From NCBI RefSeq assembly GCF_016429195.1, contig NZ_JAELUF010000002.1, forward strand, positions 35,843 through 99,842: a DNA stretch of 64,000 nt, given 5' to 3'. This DNA comes from Brevundimonas sp. ASV9. GTDB lineage: Bacteria > Pseudomonadota > Alphaproteobacteria > Caulobacterales > Caulobacteraceae. Shown in pieces: positions 1-10,447 of this stretch; positions within the stretch are counted from its first letter, which is position 1, and each line of letters begins with the position of its first letter. Both the position numbers and the translations under genes were made by a program. The notes under the pieces are model-generated. The model had not been told where the DNA came from. It searched no databases and was given only the letters and a program-made list of their open reading frames with translations.

Positions 1-21
1 TGGGCGCGGGAAAGCCCGTCA

Positions 22-2001
<1,980 letters not shown>

Positions 2002-2009
2002 GTCTGAGC

Positions 2010-3545
2010 CTACAGCGGAATGTTGTCGTGCTTCTTCCAGGGGTTCTCCTGGACCTTGTTCTTCAGCGTCCGCAGGGCCTTCACCAGCCGCCGCCGCGTA
2101 CCGTGCGGCATGATGACGTCGTCGATATAGCCCAGGCCCGCCGCCACGAACGGATTGGCGAACCGGTCCTTGTACTCCGCCTCGCGCGCGGCCAGGGCCT
2201 CGGGATCGCCGGCCTCCTTGCGGAAGATGATCTCGACCGCCCCCTTGGCGCCCATGACCGCGATCTCGGCGGTGGGCCAGGCGTAGTTGACGTCGCCGCG
2301 CAGGTGTTTGGAACTCATCACATCATAGGCGCCGCCATAGGCCTTGCGCGTGATCAGGGTCAGTTTCGGCACCGTCGCCTCGGCATAGGCGAACAGCAGC
2401 TTGGCCCCGTGTTTGATCAGGGCGCCGTACTCCTGCTTAGTCCCCGGCATGAAGCCCGGCACGTCCACCAGCGTCACCAGCGGAATGTCGAAGGCGTCGC
2501 AGAAACGCACGAACCGCGCGGCCTTGCGGCTGGAATCGATGTCCAGCACGCCCGCCAGCACCTGGGGCTGGTTGGCGACGATGCCGACCGTCTGACCGTC
2601 CAGCCGGCCGAAGCCGCAGATGATGTTCTTGGCAAAGTCGGCCCCGATCTCGAAGAAGTCGGCCTCGTCGACCACCTTCAGGATCAACTCCTTCATGTCA
2701 TAGGGCTGGTTCGGGTTGGCGGGGATCAGGGTGTCCAGCGACGGCTCGTCGCGATCCGGCTCGTCATAGCTCTCGCGCACCGGCGGCTTTTCGCGGTTCG
2801 ACAGCGGCAAGAAGCCGATCAGGCGGCGCACCTCCGACAAGGCTTCCAGGTCGTTCTCGAACGCCCCGTCCGCCACGCCAGACTTGCCCGCATGGACCCG
2901 CGCGCCGCCCAGGTCCTCGTGGCTGACCACCTCATTGGTGACGGTCTTCACCACGTCGGGGCCGGTCACGTACATGTAGCTCGTGTCCTTCACCATGAAG
3001 ATGAAGTCGGTGATGGCCGGCGAATAGACGTCACCGCCCGCGCACGGCCCCATGATCACGCTGATCTGGGGAATGACCCCGCTGGCAAGCGTATTCTGCA
3101 GAAAGATGTCGGCGTAGCCGGCCAGGCTCTCGACTCCCTCCTGGATCCGCGCGCCGCCTGCGTCGAACAAACCGATGATCGGCGCCCCGGCGGTCAGTGC
3201 CATCTTCTGCAGCTTGACGATCTTGGCCGCATGGGCGCCCGACAGGCTGCCGCCGAAGACGGTGAAGTCCTTGGAGAAGACATAGACCAGCCGCCCGCCG
3301 ATGGTGCCGCGGCCCGTCACCACCCCGTCGCCGGGGATGCGCTGGTCCTGCATGCCGAAGTCGTGGCTGCGGTGCTCGACGAACATGTCGGTCTCCTCGA
3401 AGGAGCCTTCGTCCAGCAGCACGTCGATGCGTTCGCGCGCCGTCAGCTTGCCCTTGGCGTGCTGGGCGGCGATACGCTTTTCCCCACCGCCCAGTTTGGC
3501 GGCGGCGCGACGGCGCTCCAGTTCTTCAAGGATGGCTTGGCTCAT
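2010..3545 (-). CDS. pccB: Propionyl-CoA carboxylase beta subunit (carboxyltransferase)
   Basis: Transfers the carboxyl group from biotin to propionyl-CoA. The 511-residue protein has the two crotonase-like carboxyltransferase halves, with the oxyanion segments [15 protein letters not shown] and [12 protein letters not shown] in the first half and [12 protein letters not shown] plus [10 protein letters not shown] in the second, as in PccB. The start [13 protein letters not shown] is chosen because it matches the usual N-terminus of the family. A longer reading frame upstream would run through the regulatory sites and is not needed. It is the first gene of the pccB-pccA operon and is transcribed away from pccR, with about 130 bp of shared promoter region. 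Regulation by PccR is inferred from this arrangement and the repeated sites between the genes. Confidence 0.93.
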   Translation of the reverse strand: MSQAILEELERRRAAAKLGGGEKRIAAQHAKGKLTARERIDVLLDEGSFEETDMFVEHRSHDFGMQDQRIPGDGVVTGRGTIGGRLVYVFSKDFTVFGGSLSGAHAAKIVKLQKMALTAGAPIIGLFDAGGARIQEGVESLAGYADIFLQNTLASGVIPQISVIMGPCAGGDVYSPAITDFIFMVKDTSYMYVTGPDVVKTVTNEVVSHEDLGGARVHAGKSGVADGAFENDLEALSEVRRLIGFLPLSNREKPPVRESYDEPDRDEPSLDTLIPANPNQPYDMKELILKVVDEADFFEIGADFAKNIICGFGRLDGQTVGIVANQPQVLAGVLDIDSSRKAARFVRFCDAFDIPLVTLVDVPGFMPGTKQEYGALIKHGAKLLFAYAEATVPKLTLITRKAYGGAYDVMSSKHLRGDVNYAWPTAEIAVMGAKGAVEIIFRKEAGDPEALAAREAEYKDRFANPFVAAGLGYIDDVIMPHGTRRRLVKALRTLKNKVQENPWKKHDNIPL

Positions 3546-3590
3546 GATGGATCTTCGCCTCTTGTTCGTTGAGAGAGGGGTGGCGCCTTC

Positions 3591-3677
3591 ATCGCAAATA
3601 GGCAAACGCAACTTTGCAAAAAGTGTGGAACTGCGCGGGCTTGCAAAGGATGGCGATATGATCTGCAAAGTTGCGAA
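3591..3677. promoter_or_regulatory. Array of TTTGCAAA-like sites between pccB and pccR (probable PccR operators)
   Basis: Five GCAAA cores occur in 79 bases: 3591-3598 (ATCGCAAA), 3599-3606 (TAGGCAAA), 3613-3620 (TTTGCAAA, a perfect palindrome), 3640-3647 (CTTGCAAA) and 3662-3669 (TCTGCAAA). The 12-mer CGCAACTTTGCA at 3607-3618 recurs as an exact inverted copy at 3664-3675, directly against the pccR start codon. From memory, the Rhodobacter sphaeroides PccR site is described as paired TTTGCAAA elements, which these resemble. The position suits both activation of pccBA and autoregulation of pccR. Confidence 0.6.
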
Positions 3678-3684
3678 TGGCTGA
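3658..3684 (+). other. Possible 8-codon leader ORF overlapping the pccR start
   Basis: ATG ATC TGC AAA GTT GCG AAT GGC TGA encodes MICKVANG. An AAAGGA sequence lies 7 bases before its ATG, a better ribosome-binding site than anything directly before the pccR ATG. Its stop overlaps the first codons of pccR in another frame, the arrangement used for translational coupling. It also covers the proximal operator copy, so the match may be chance. Confidence 0.25.
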
Positions 3685-5101
3685 GAAGCTTTTCCTGGGC
3701 GCCAAACTGCGCAAGCTGCGCGAGGCGCGCGGCTGGACGCTGGAGGCCTGCGCCGAACGTCTGGGCCTGTCGCCGTCCTATCTGTCGCAGATCGAGACCA
3801 ACCAGAGGCCGGCGACCGCGCGCGTCCTCATCGCCCTGACCCGCGCCTTTCATGTGGATGCCAGTCTGTTCGACCTAGAGGGCGACGCCCGCCTGATCGC
3901 CGATTTGCGCGAGGCCACCACCGACATCGCAGGTCAGGCCGAGCCGCCCACGGCCGCAGAGCTGAAACAGGCGGTCGCCAACACCCCGCGTCTGGCCCGT
4001 CAATTCCTGGCCCTGCACCAGACCTTCCGCCGCCTGGACGAGCGGGTGAAGGCGTTGGACGACACCCTGGGCCGGGACGAACACGGCGCCAGCGTGGCCC
4101 TTTTGCCCTATGAAGAGGTGCGCGACTTCTTCCACTATCGCGACAACTATATCGACACGCTGGACACCGCGGCCGAGGCGCTGGCGGCGACCCTGGTTCA
4201 GGACGGCCAGATCGAACGGGCGCTGGAGGCGGCGCTGAGCCAGGCGCACGGCGTCCGCGTCGCCTATGTCGCCGGTCAGGAGGCCCTGCGTCGCTACGAT
4301 CCCGCCAGCCGCGTCCTGACGCTGGACGCCTGGCAGCCCGGCGCGACGCGGTCGTTCCAGCTGGCGCACCAGTTGGCCCTGCTGTCCTTCCGCGATTTGA
4401 TCGAAGCCGAACTGGATCAGGCCGCCTTCCGCACCGACGCAGCGCGGGACGTGGCCCGAGTCGGTCTGGCCAACTACGCCGCCGGCGCCCTGCTGCTGCC
4501 CTATCGCGCATTCCTGGAGGCCGCGCGCGAGGAAAAGCACGACATCGACCGGCTGCGCACCCGTTTCCAGGTCAGTTTCGAACAGGTCTGCCACCGGCTC
4601 TCGACCTTGCAACGGCCCGGCTGGCGCGGCGTGCCCTTCTATTTCGCCCGCGTGGACATGGCCGGCAACATCACCAAGCGCCACAGCGCCACCCGCTTCC
4701 AGTTCGCCCGCTTCGGCGGCGCCTGCCCCCTGTGGAACGTGCACGAGGCCTTCGCCGCCCCCGACCGGATCGGAGTGCAGCTGGCCGAGATGCCCGACGG
4801 CTCGCGCTACATCTCCATCGCCCGTAGCGTGTCCAAACCCAGCGGCTCCTACCTCGCCAACGACCGCCGCTACGCCCTGTCTCTGGGCTGCGAGGTCGAA
4901 CATGCGGGCGCCCTGGTCTATGCCGCCGGTCTGGACCTGAACGGCCCCGCCGCCCGGATCGGCGTCAGCTGCCGCATCTGCGAGCGCACCGACTGCACCC
5001 AGCGCGCCTTCCCGCCCCTGGACCGCACCCTTCACGTCCCCGAGAACGAGCGCGGCGTGGTGCCCTATGTGCTGGATGGCCCGCGCCCCGACCGCTATTG
5101 A
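3677..5101 (+). CDS. pccR: Short-chain fatty acyl-CoA regulator, PccR/ScfR type (XRE HTH plus IrrE-like domain)
   Basis: Predicted DNA-binding regulator of propionyl-CoA assimilation. About 474 residues: an N-terminal XRE helix-turn-helix ([21 protein letters not shown], then [17 protein letters not shown]), a middle IrrE/ImmA-like domain and a C-terminal DUF2083-type domain with a cysteine pair region (CRICERTDC). In the IrrE-like part the protease motif HExxH is replaced by HQLAL ([12 protein letters not shown]), so it should be a ligand sensor and not a protease, as known for the ScfR family. ATG at 3677 is preferred over the in-frame TTG two codons upstream. No good ribosome-binding site is adjacent; the transcript may be nearly leaderless or coupled to a tiny upstream frame. 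Divergent from pccBA, which is the basis for the assigned role. Confidence 0.85.
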   Translation: MAEKLFLGAKLRKLREARGWTLEACAERLGLSPSYLSQIETNQRPATARVLIALTRAFHVDASLFDLEGDARLIADLREATTDIAGQAEPPTAAELKQAVANTPRLARQFLALHQTFRRLDERVKALDDTLGRDEHGASVALLPYEEVRDFFHYRDNYIDTLDTAAEALAATLVQDGQIERALEAALSQAHGVRVAYVAGQEALRRYDPASRVLTLDAWQPGATRSFQLAHQLALLSFRDLIEAELDQAAFRTDAARDVARVGLANYAAGALLLPYRAFLEAAREEKHDIDRLRTRFQVSFEQVCHRLSTLQRPGWRGVPFYFARVDMAGNITKRHSATRFQFARFGGACPLWNVHEAFAAPDRIGVQLAEMPDGSRYISIARSVSKPSGSYLANDRRYALSLGCEVEHAGALVYAAGLDLNGPAARIGVSCRICERTDCTQRAFPPLDRTLHVPENERGVVPYVLDGPRPDRY

Positions 5102-5108
5102 TCGGGGC

Positions 5109-6146
5109 ATGACCTCACACGCACCCATCGGCGTCGCCGTCGTCGGCTACGGCCTGGCGGGCCAGACGTTCCACGCTCCCCTGATCGCGGCGACCCCCGA
5201 CCTGCACCTGACCGCCGTCGTCTCGTCACGGCCCGAAGCGGTCCACGCCGACCTGCCCGACGTCGAGGTCCTGCCCGATCTGGACACAGCCATCGCCCGC
5301 GACGACATCGGCCTGATCGTCGTCGCCACCCCCGACACCCTGCACGCCGAACAGTCGATCGCAGCGCTGAGGGCCGGCAAGTCGGTGGTGGTGGACAAGC
5401 CCTTCGCGGCGACCCTGGCTGACGCCGAAGCCGTCGCCGCCGTCGCGGCGTCATCGCCCGGCGTTTTCAGCGTCTTTCAGAACCGCCGTTGGGACGCCGA
5501 CTTCCTGACCCTGCGCCGCCTGATCGACCGGGGCGAACTGGGCGACGTCGCCGTGTTCGAAAGCCACTACGACCGCTTCCGTCCGACCGTCACCGACCGC
5601 TGGAAGGACAGACGCGACGGCGGCGTCTGGGCCGACCTGGGTCCGCACCTGATCGACCAGGCGGTCCAGCTGTTCGGGCCGCCGCTGGCCATCCATGCCG
5701 ACCTCCAGGCCCAACGTTTCGGCGCCACGGCCATCGACTACGCCCACGTTCTGCTGCGCTATGACCGTCTGCGGGTCATCCTGAACATGAGCCACCTCGC
5801 CGCCGAGGCCAGCCTCCGCTACGCCGTCCACGGCACGGGCGGCAGCTTCATCAAACACGGCCTCGACGCCCAAGAGGAGCAGTCCAAGGCCGGCCTGCGT
5901 CCCGGCGACGCGGACTGGGGCGTCGATCCTTCGCCCGGTGTGCTGACGAAACAGATAGACGGCGACACCGTCCGCACCACGCCGCCGCCCGAACGCGGCG
6001 ACTATCCCGCCTTCTACGCCGCCATGCGCGAGGCGATCCTCGGCAAGGGCCCGCCGCCCGTGCCCGCCGATCAGGCCCTGACCGTCATGCGCATCCTCGA
6101 TGCCGGTCTGCGCAGCGCGGCGGAGCGTCGCGAGATCGTCTTCTAG
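5109..6146 (+). CDS. Gfo/Idh/MocA family NAD(P)-dependent oxidoreductase (YdgJ-like)
   Basis: Cytoplasmic dehydrogenase of 345 residues. The N-terminal Rossmann motif is GVAVVGYGLAGQTFHAP, followed by the family EKP-type motif as VVVDKPFA, where the lysine helps bind cofactor and substrate. The segment FQNRRWDADF and the later GGVWADLGPHLIDQ resemble Escherichia coli YdgJ and Bacillus IolU-type scyllo-inositol dehydrogenases. The true substrate is unknown; a polyol or inositol-like sugar is only a guess. The ATG starts 7 bp after pccR ends, so it may be cotranscribed with the regulator. Its TAG stop lies inside a CTAG shared with the convergent pyruvate kinase gene. Confidence 0.85.
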   Translation: MTSHAPIGVAVVGYGLAGQTFHAPLIAATPDLHLTAVVSSRPEAVHADLPDVEVLPDLDTAIARDDIGLIVVATPDTLHAEQSIAALRAGKSVVVDKPFAATLADAEAVAAVAASSPGVFSVFQNRRWDADFLTLRRLIDRGELGDVAVFESHYDRFRPTVTDRWKDRRDGGVWADLGPHLIDQAVQLFGPPLAIHADLQAQRFGATAIDYAHVLLRYDRLRVILNMSHLAAEASLRYAVHGTGGSFIKHGLDAQEEQSKAGLRPGDADWGVDPSPGVLTKQIDGDTVRTTPPPERGDYPAFYAAMREAILGKGPPPVPADQALTVMRILDAGLRSAAERREIVF

Positions 6147-7588
6147 CTCTTCTTGCGGCCCTTCGACGTCGCCGCAGGCGCGTGAGCCAGTCGCAGCAGA
6201 TTGGCCGCACCGGGCGCCCCGAACGGCGTGCCCGCGAGGATCAGGATGCGCTGGCCCGGCTCTGCTAGACCATATTTGACCGCGCTGTTGACGGCGTCGT
6301 CCGTCACGGCCTCCAGCGAGTCCGGCTGCTCGCCCAGACGCGGCTCAAGTCCCCAGACTAGGGCCAGCCGGCGCGCGGTGTTGGGATTGGGCGTCAGCAC
6401 CAGAATCGGCTTCAGCGGCCGCTCGCGCGCCATCCGCCGCGCCGTGCCGCCCAGGGTCGTGAACACCACCAGACAGCCGGTCGAGGGCGCATTCGCCGCC
6501 ATCCGCGCCGCCCCGACGAGGGCGTCCACATCATGCTCGTCCATGCCGGCGTGTTCGGCGCCCATCAGACTGGGCCACATCGGATCGCGTTCGACCCGCT
6601 CGATGATCCGGCTCATGATGCCAACGGATTCCAGCGGATAGTCGCCCGACGCCGTCTCGGCCGACAGCATCAGGGCGTCCGCGCCTTCATAGACCGCATT
6701 GGCCACGTCGGTCGCCTCGGCGCGGGTTGGGGCCGGGGCGCTGGTCATGGATTCCAGCATCTGGGTCGCCACGATCACCGGCACCCCGCGATTGCGGGCC
6801 GCGCGCACGATCTGCTTCTGCGCCACCGGCACATCTTCGGGATCCAGCTCGACGCCCAGATCGCCACGCGCTACCATCACCCCGTCGCAATAATCCAGAA
6901 TGGCTTCCAGATCGGCCAGGGCCGCCGGCTTCTCGATCTTGGCGAGGCAGGCCGCCTGACCATTCACGATCCGCTTCAGCTCGGCCATGTCCTCGGGCTT
7001 CTGCACGAAGCTGAGCGCCACCCAATCCACGCCCATCCGTAGGGCGAAGGCCAAGTCTTCACGGTCCTTGGGCGTCAGGGCCGAGACCGGGATCACCGCC
7101 TCCGGCACCGCCACGCCCTTGCGGTCCGACAGCTTCGAGCCGCTCTCGACCGTCACATCGGCCCACTCGTCGGTCCGCTCGCCCACACGCAGCCGCACCC
7201 GTCCGTCGTCCAGAAGCAGCAGCATGCCCTTACGCAGCGCCTTGAAGATTTCGGGATGCGGCATCTGCACCCGCGTCTCGTCGCCGGGCGTCGGGTCCAG
7301 ATCGAAACGCATGGTGTGGCCCGGCTTGACCGCGATCTCGACGTCCTTAAACCGGCCCAAACGCAGCTTGGGCCCTTGAAGGTCGGCCAACACGCCCAGC
7401 GGACGCTGCAGGGCCATTTCGGCGCCGCGCACCGCCTTCAACGCGGCGGCGTGATCCTCATGCGAACCGTGGCTGAAGTTCAGGCGGAAGACGTCCACCC
7501 CCGCCTGGGCCAGCGCCTTGACAGTGCTGGGCGCACGGCTGGCAGGTCCCAGGGTGGCGACGATGCGCGCGCGACGGGCTCGGTTCAT
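6143..7588 (-). CDS. pyk: Pyruvate kinase
   Basis: Converts phosphoenolpyruvate and ADP to pyruvate and ATP, the last step of glycolysis. The 481-residue protein has the N-terminal signature RARIVATLGPAS, the substrate loop RLNFSHGSHEDH, the catalytic lysine segment CLAKIEKPAAL, VARGDLGVEL for metal and phosphate binding and VIVATQMLESM. A C-terminal allosteric domain is present. The start MNRARRAR is preceded by AGGAAA at good spacing; a longer frame upstream has no family match. It is convergent with the oxidoreductase on the left and their stop codons overlap in one CTAG. Confidence 0.96.
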   Translation of the reverse strand: MNRARRARIVATLGPASRAPSTVKALAQAGVDVFRLNFSHGSHEDHAAALKAVRGAEMALQRPLGVLADLQGPKLRLGRFKDVEIAVKPGHTMRFDLDPTPGDETRVQMPHPEIFKALRKGMLLLLDDGRVRLRVGERTDEWADVTVESGSKLSDRKGVAVPEAVIPVSALTPKDREDLAFALRMGVDWVALSFVQKPEDMAELKRIVNGQAACLAKIEKPAALADLEAILDYCDGVMVARGDLGVELDPEDVPVAQKQIVRAARNRGVPVIVATQMLESMTSAPAPTRAEATDVANAVYEGADALMLSAETASGDYPLESVGIMSRIIERVERDPMWPSLMGAEHAGMDEHDVDALVGAARMAANAPSTGCLVVFTTLGGTARRMARERPLKPILVLTPNPNTARRLALVWGLEPRLGEQPDSLEAVTDDAVNSAVKYGLAEPGQRILILAGTPFGAPGAANLLRLAHAPAATSKGRKKS

Positions 7589-7724
7589 GACGTTTCCTGT
7601 TGGCTCTCTCGGACGGCAAAACGGGGCCGCCTGGGCGATTTCGCCCTCTTCTGCCAACGAAACCCGCGCTGCGTAAGGCCGCCTGCCCCTCAGGAAACAT
7701 GAGTTGACGGCCGGAAACAGGAGT

Positions 7725-9428
7725 TTATCTGGCCGCCGCCCCGCAGGCCGCCACGGCAAATCCGTTCAGATCGATGCAGCGGCCCTCGACCTGGGGCGCG
7801 GGGACGCCGATCACATGGGCGAGGGTCGGTGCGATATCGACGGTCCGGATCGGCAGGAACCGCTCCTCGGCCTTGGCGCCTGGCCACCAGAATATGATCG
7901 GCACGCGCCGGTCATATTCCCACGGCGTGCCGTGTCCGGCCAGGGTCGAGCCGACGCGGCCGCCCGAGGTGGTGTTCTGGGTCCAGGCGAACTGGATATC
8001 GGGCGATCGCTCGGCGACGGTCGACAACCGCATCCGCTCCCGCACCGTCATCATCTCGGGCTGACGGCTGTCGGGCAGAGGCTCTGCCAGCAGCCGGTCG
8101 CGCGTCTCGGCGAAGGCCACGTCCGGTAGGGCGCGCAGCATCTCGACCGCCGCCTCCGCCACCTGTGTCCGCAACGGATCGGGTAGCGACCTGTGATCCG
8201 CATCGGCGACCATCCAGCCGCTTCCGCCGGACTGAAGCGGATCGGCGTCCAGGTTGAAGCGCGCCTTCAGCGCGGCGTTGACGCCCTTGATCGCATCGGT
8301 GTCGGCGCGGTGCGCCTGCGGATAGCCATGGTCATGCAGCCGCTCGACGAAGTCCGAGCCGCCGTGATCAGCCGTCAGAACGACCAGGGCGCCGCCCGGA
8401 ACCTCGGCCAGCCTGTCCAGGAAGGCGCCCAGCGCCGCATCCAGCCGGTGCATCTGCTCGCACATCTCCGGCCCCTGGGTGCCGTACATATGGCCGATCC
8501 GGTCGGTGGCCGACAGGCTGACGCCCAGCATGTCGGTCGCCGTCCCCTGCCCCAGCTTCTGGCTGTCCAGCAGATATTCCGCCGCCTTGAGCGTCTGCTC
8601 GTCCAGCAATGGCGAGGTGTCGAACTTCAGCCCCGCCGGCGGCAGCACCGAATGGAAGGTCTGGCCGCGAATGGTCCAGTCGCCCGCCAGCGCCCGGCAG
8701 TCCGCGTTCTGATAGTCCCAGGTCACCGGCGTCGCCGCCGTCCAGCCGTTGAAGTCACGGTTGAACGCCGCGACCGGCGCCAGCTTCGCCTCGGCCGTCT
8801 GACCCGGCTCGACATAGGTGGTCAGTCCAAACCCGTCGGTGAACCAGAAGGCCTGCCCCTGATGACCGGCCAGATTGATCGCCCCGCGATCCTTGCCGGA
8901 CACCGCCATCACCTTGCTGTCCGGGCTGACGGCCTTCAGCCAATCGCCCAGCGTCGTCGCACGCAGCTGATCCGGCCCCACCGGCCCGTTGTCGGTGTCG
9001 TCGCGCCCGTGCGCCAGATGGTTCTGCGGCGCGGCCAGACAATAGACCTCCTTGCCGGTCTTGCCGTCGATCCAGTCGTTGGCGGGAATGCCGGTTTCGG
9101 CCGGGTGCATACCGGTCAGAACGGTGGAGTGGCCCGGGCAGGTCTCGGTCAGACCGTGGGTCTGATAGCCGTTGATCGACACCAGCCCCTGGTCAGCCAA
9201 CCGGCGCAGGCCGCCGCTGTAGCGGCTGCGATACTGGTTAAAGAGGTTGGCGCTGAACTGATCCACCACGATGGTCACGATCAGTTTTGGCGGCGTCAGG
9301 GCCGCCGCCGACGCCTGAGGCGCAGCGGCCTGAACCGCCGGCCGGGCGACCGGCGCGCCCGCACAGGCAGCGCCCGCGATCGACAAGACGGCCAGACACG
9401 CGGTGGCGACGTGACGCGACAAGGACAT
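7725..9428 (-). CDS. phoK: Secreted alkaline phosphatase, PhoK/PafA type
   Basis: Predicted periplasmic phosphomonoesterase of the alkaline phosphatase superfamily, 567 residues. MSLSRH begins a Sec signal peptide with cleavage likely after ACA near residue 23. The nucleophile threonine sits in GLTETCPGHSTVLTG, followed by the substrate-contact pair in SGKDRGAI (K and R, as in PafA and PhoK) and the metal site LTADHGGSD. A final AGHGTPWEYDRRVP completes the zinc sites. A threonine nucleophile and the KxR pair separate this group from PhoA (serine) and from PhoX/PhoD. These enzymes can be phosphate-insensitive in expression; no clear Pho box was seen upstream. The ATG at 9428 has GGAG before it and is chosen over a TTG five codons upstream. 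Confidence 0.85.
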   Translation of the reverse strand: MSLSRHVATACLAVLSIAGAACAGAPVARPAVQAAAPQASAAALTPPKLIVTIVVDQFSANLFNQYRSRYSGGLRRLADQGLVSINGYQTHGLTETCPGHSTVLTGMHPAETGIPANDWIDGKTGKEVYCLAAPQNHLAHGRDDTDNGPVGPDQLRATTLGDWLKAVSPDSKVMAVSGKDRGAINLAGHQGQAFWFTDGFGLTTYVEPGQTAEAKLAPVAAFNRDFNGWTAATPVTWDYQNADCRALAGDWTIRGQTFHSVLPPAGLKFDTSPLLDEQTLKAAEYLLDSQKLGQGTATDMLGVSLSATDRIGHMYGTQGPEMCEQMHRLDAALGAFLDRLAEVPGGALVVLTADHGGSDFVERLHDHGYPQAHRADTDAIKGVNAALKARFNLDADPLQSGGSGWMVADADHRSLPDPLRTQVAEAAVEMLRALPDVAFAETRDRLLAEPLPDSRQPEMMTVRERMRLSTVAERSPDIQFAWTQNTTSGGRVGSTLAGHGTPWEYDRRVPIIFWWPGAKAEERFLPIRTVDIAPTLAHVIGVPAPQVEGRCIDLNGFAVAACGAAAR

Positions 9429-9500
9429 GAACAACTCCAACAACAGCCGTGCGGCCTCTAGCTGTTGCGGATGGCGCCCGCGTGACAGCCCGGCTCGCTC

Positions 9501-10445
9501 CTAGTGCGATTCCTTGGACCGCAGGCGCGCGACCTGATGCAGGACCAGCACCACAACCCCGCCGACGATCAGCCCGATCACGGCCGAGGCCACCGCCGTC
9601 GTCAGCCAGCTCATCACGCCGGCCAACGGCCCGAACAGTTCGCCGACGGCATGCGACAGATGCTCGACCGGTACCGCCGGCCAGTGCAGCCCCAGCGTAT
9701 GGGAACCATGCAGCAGAATGCCGCCGCCGACCCACAGCATGGCCGCCGTGCCGATCGCCGACAGGGCGCTCATCACCATCGGCATGCCCTTGACCAGACC
9801 CCGCCCCAAAGCGCGCACCCCGCCATTGGGCCGTTGAGCCAGATGCAGGCCGATGTCGTCCATCTTCACGATCAATCCGACCGCGCCATAGACGACGACG
9901 GTCATGGCGATGCCGACCACAGCCAGCACAGCGGCCTGGGTCAGGATCGGCTGCGCCGCGACATCGGCCAGGGCGATGGCCATAATCTCGGCAGACAGGA
10001 TCAAATCGGTGCGCACCGCGCCCGACACCGTCGTCTTCTCCAGCGCCGCTGCATCGCGCGCGACCGGCGCGGCATCCTCATGCCCGCCATGCCCCATCGC
10101 CTCCAGCAGCTTTTCCGCCCCCTCGAAACACAGATAGGTCCCGCCGCACATCAGGATCGGGGTGATGGCCCAAGGCGCGAAGGCGCTGAGCACCAGGGCC
10201 ACCGGCAGGATGAAGATCAGCTTGTTGCGAAACGACCCGAGCGCGATCTTGCTGATGATCGGCAGCTCGCGGCTGGGCGACAGGCCCATGACATAGCGCG
10301 GCGTCACCGCCGCATCGTCCACCACCACGCCGGCGGCCTTGGTCGAGGCCTTGCCCGCCGCCGCTCCCACGTCATCCAGCGACGCGGCCGCCAGCTTTGC
10401 GATGCCGGCGACGTCGTCCAGCAGCGCGATCAGTCCAGACGGCAT
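9501..10445 (-). CDS. DUF808 family inner membrane protein (YedI-like)
   Basis: A 314-residue integral membrane protein that opens with the family hallmark SGLIALLDDVAGIAKLAAAS and contains DLILSAEIMAIAL. Several hydrophobic stretches follow (about 70-100, 155-205, 215-310). E. coli YedI and relatives are of unknown function; transport has been suggested only by topology. Its ATG lies 2 bp after the stop of the aminotransferase gene, so both are read from one transcript. That linkage alone does not reveal a shared task. Confidence 0.85.
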   Translation of the reverse strand: MPSGLIALLDDVAGIAKLAAASLDDVGAAAGKASTKAAGVVVDDAAVTPRYVMGLSPSRELPIISKIALGSFRNKLIFILPVALVLSAFAPWAITPILMCGGTYLCFEGAEKLLEAMGHGGHEDAAPVARDAAALEKTTVSGAVRTDLILSAEIMAIALADVAAQPILTQAAVLAVVGIAMTVVVYGAVGLIVKMDDIGLHLAQRPNGGVRALGRGLVKGMPMVMSALSAIGTAAMLWVGGGILLHGSHTLGLHWPAVPVEHLSHAVGELFGPLAGVMSWLTTAVASAVIGLIVGGVVVLVLHQVARLRSKESH

Positions 10446-10447
10446 AG

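Noticed and set aside
2028..3572. Long plus-strand frame (514 codons) antisense to pccB
   Set aside because: It is a codon-position shadow of high-GC pccB: no domain, rich in R, H, D and Q runs, and no ribosome-binding site.
9441..9467. Inverted repeat CAACAGC/GCTGTTG before the phosphatase gene, as a Pho box or terminator
   Set aside because: The spacer is 13 bases, there is no U-tract, and it does not resemble a Pho box; likely chance or a minor leader hairpin.
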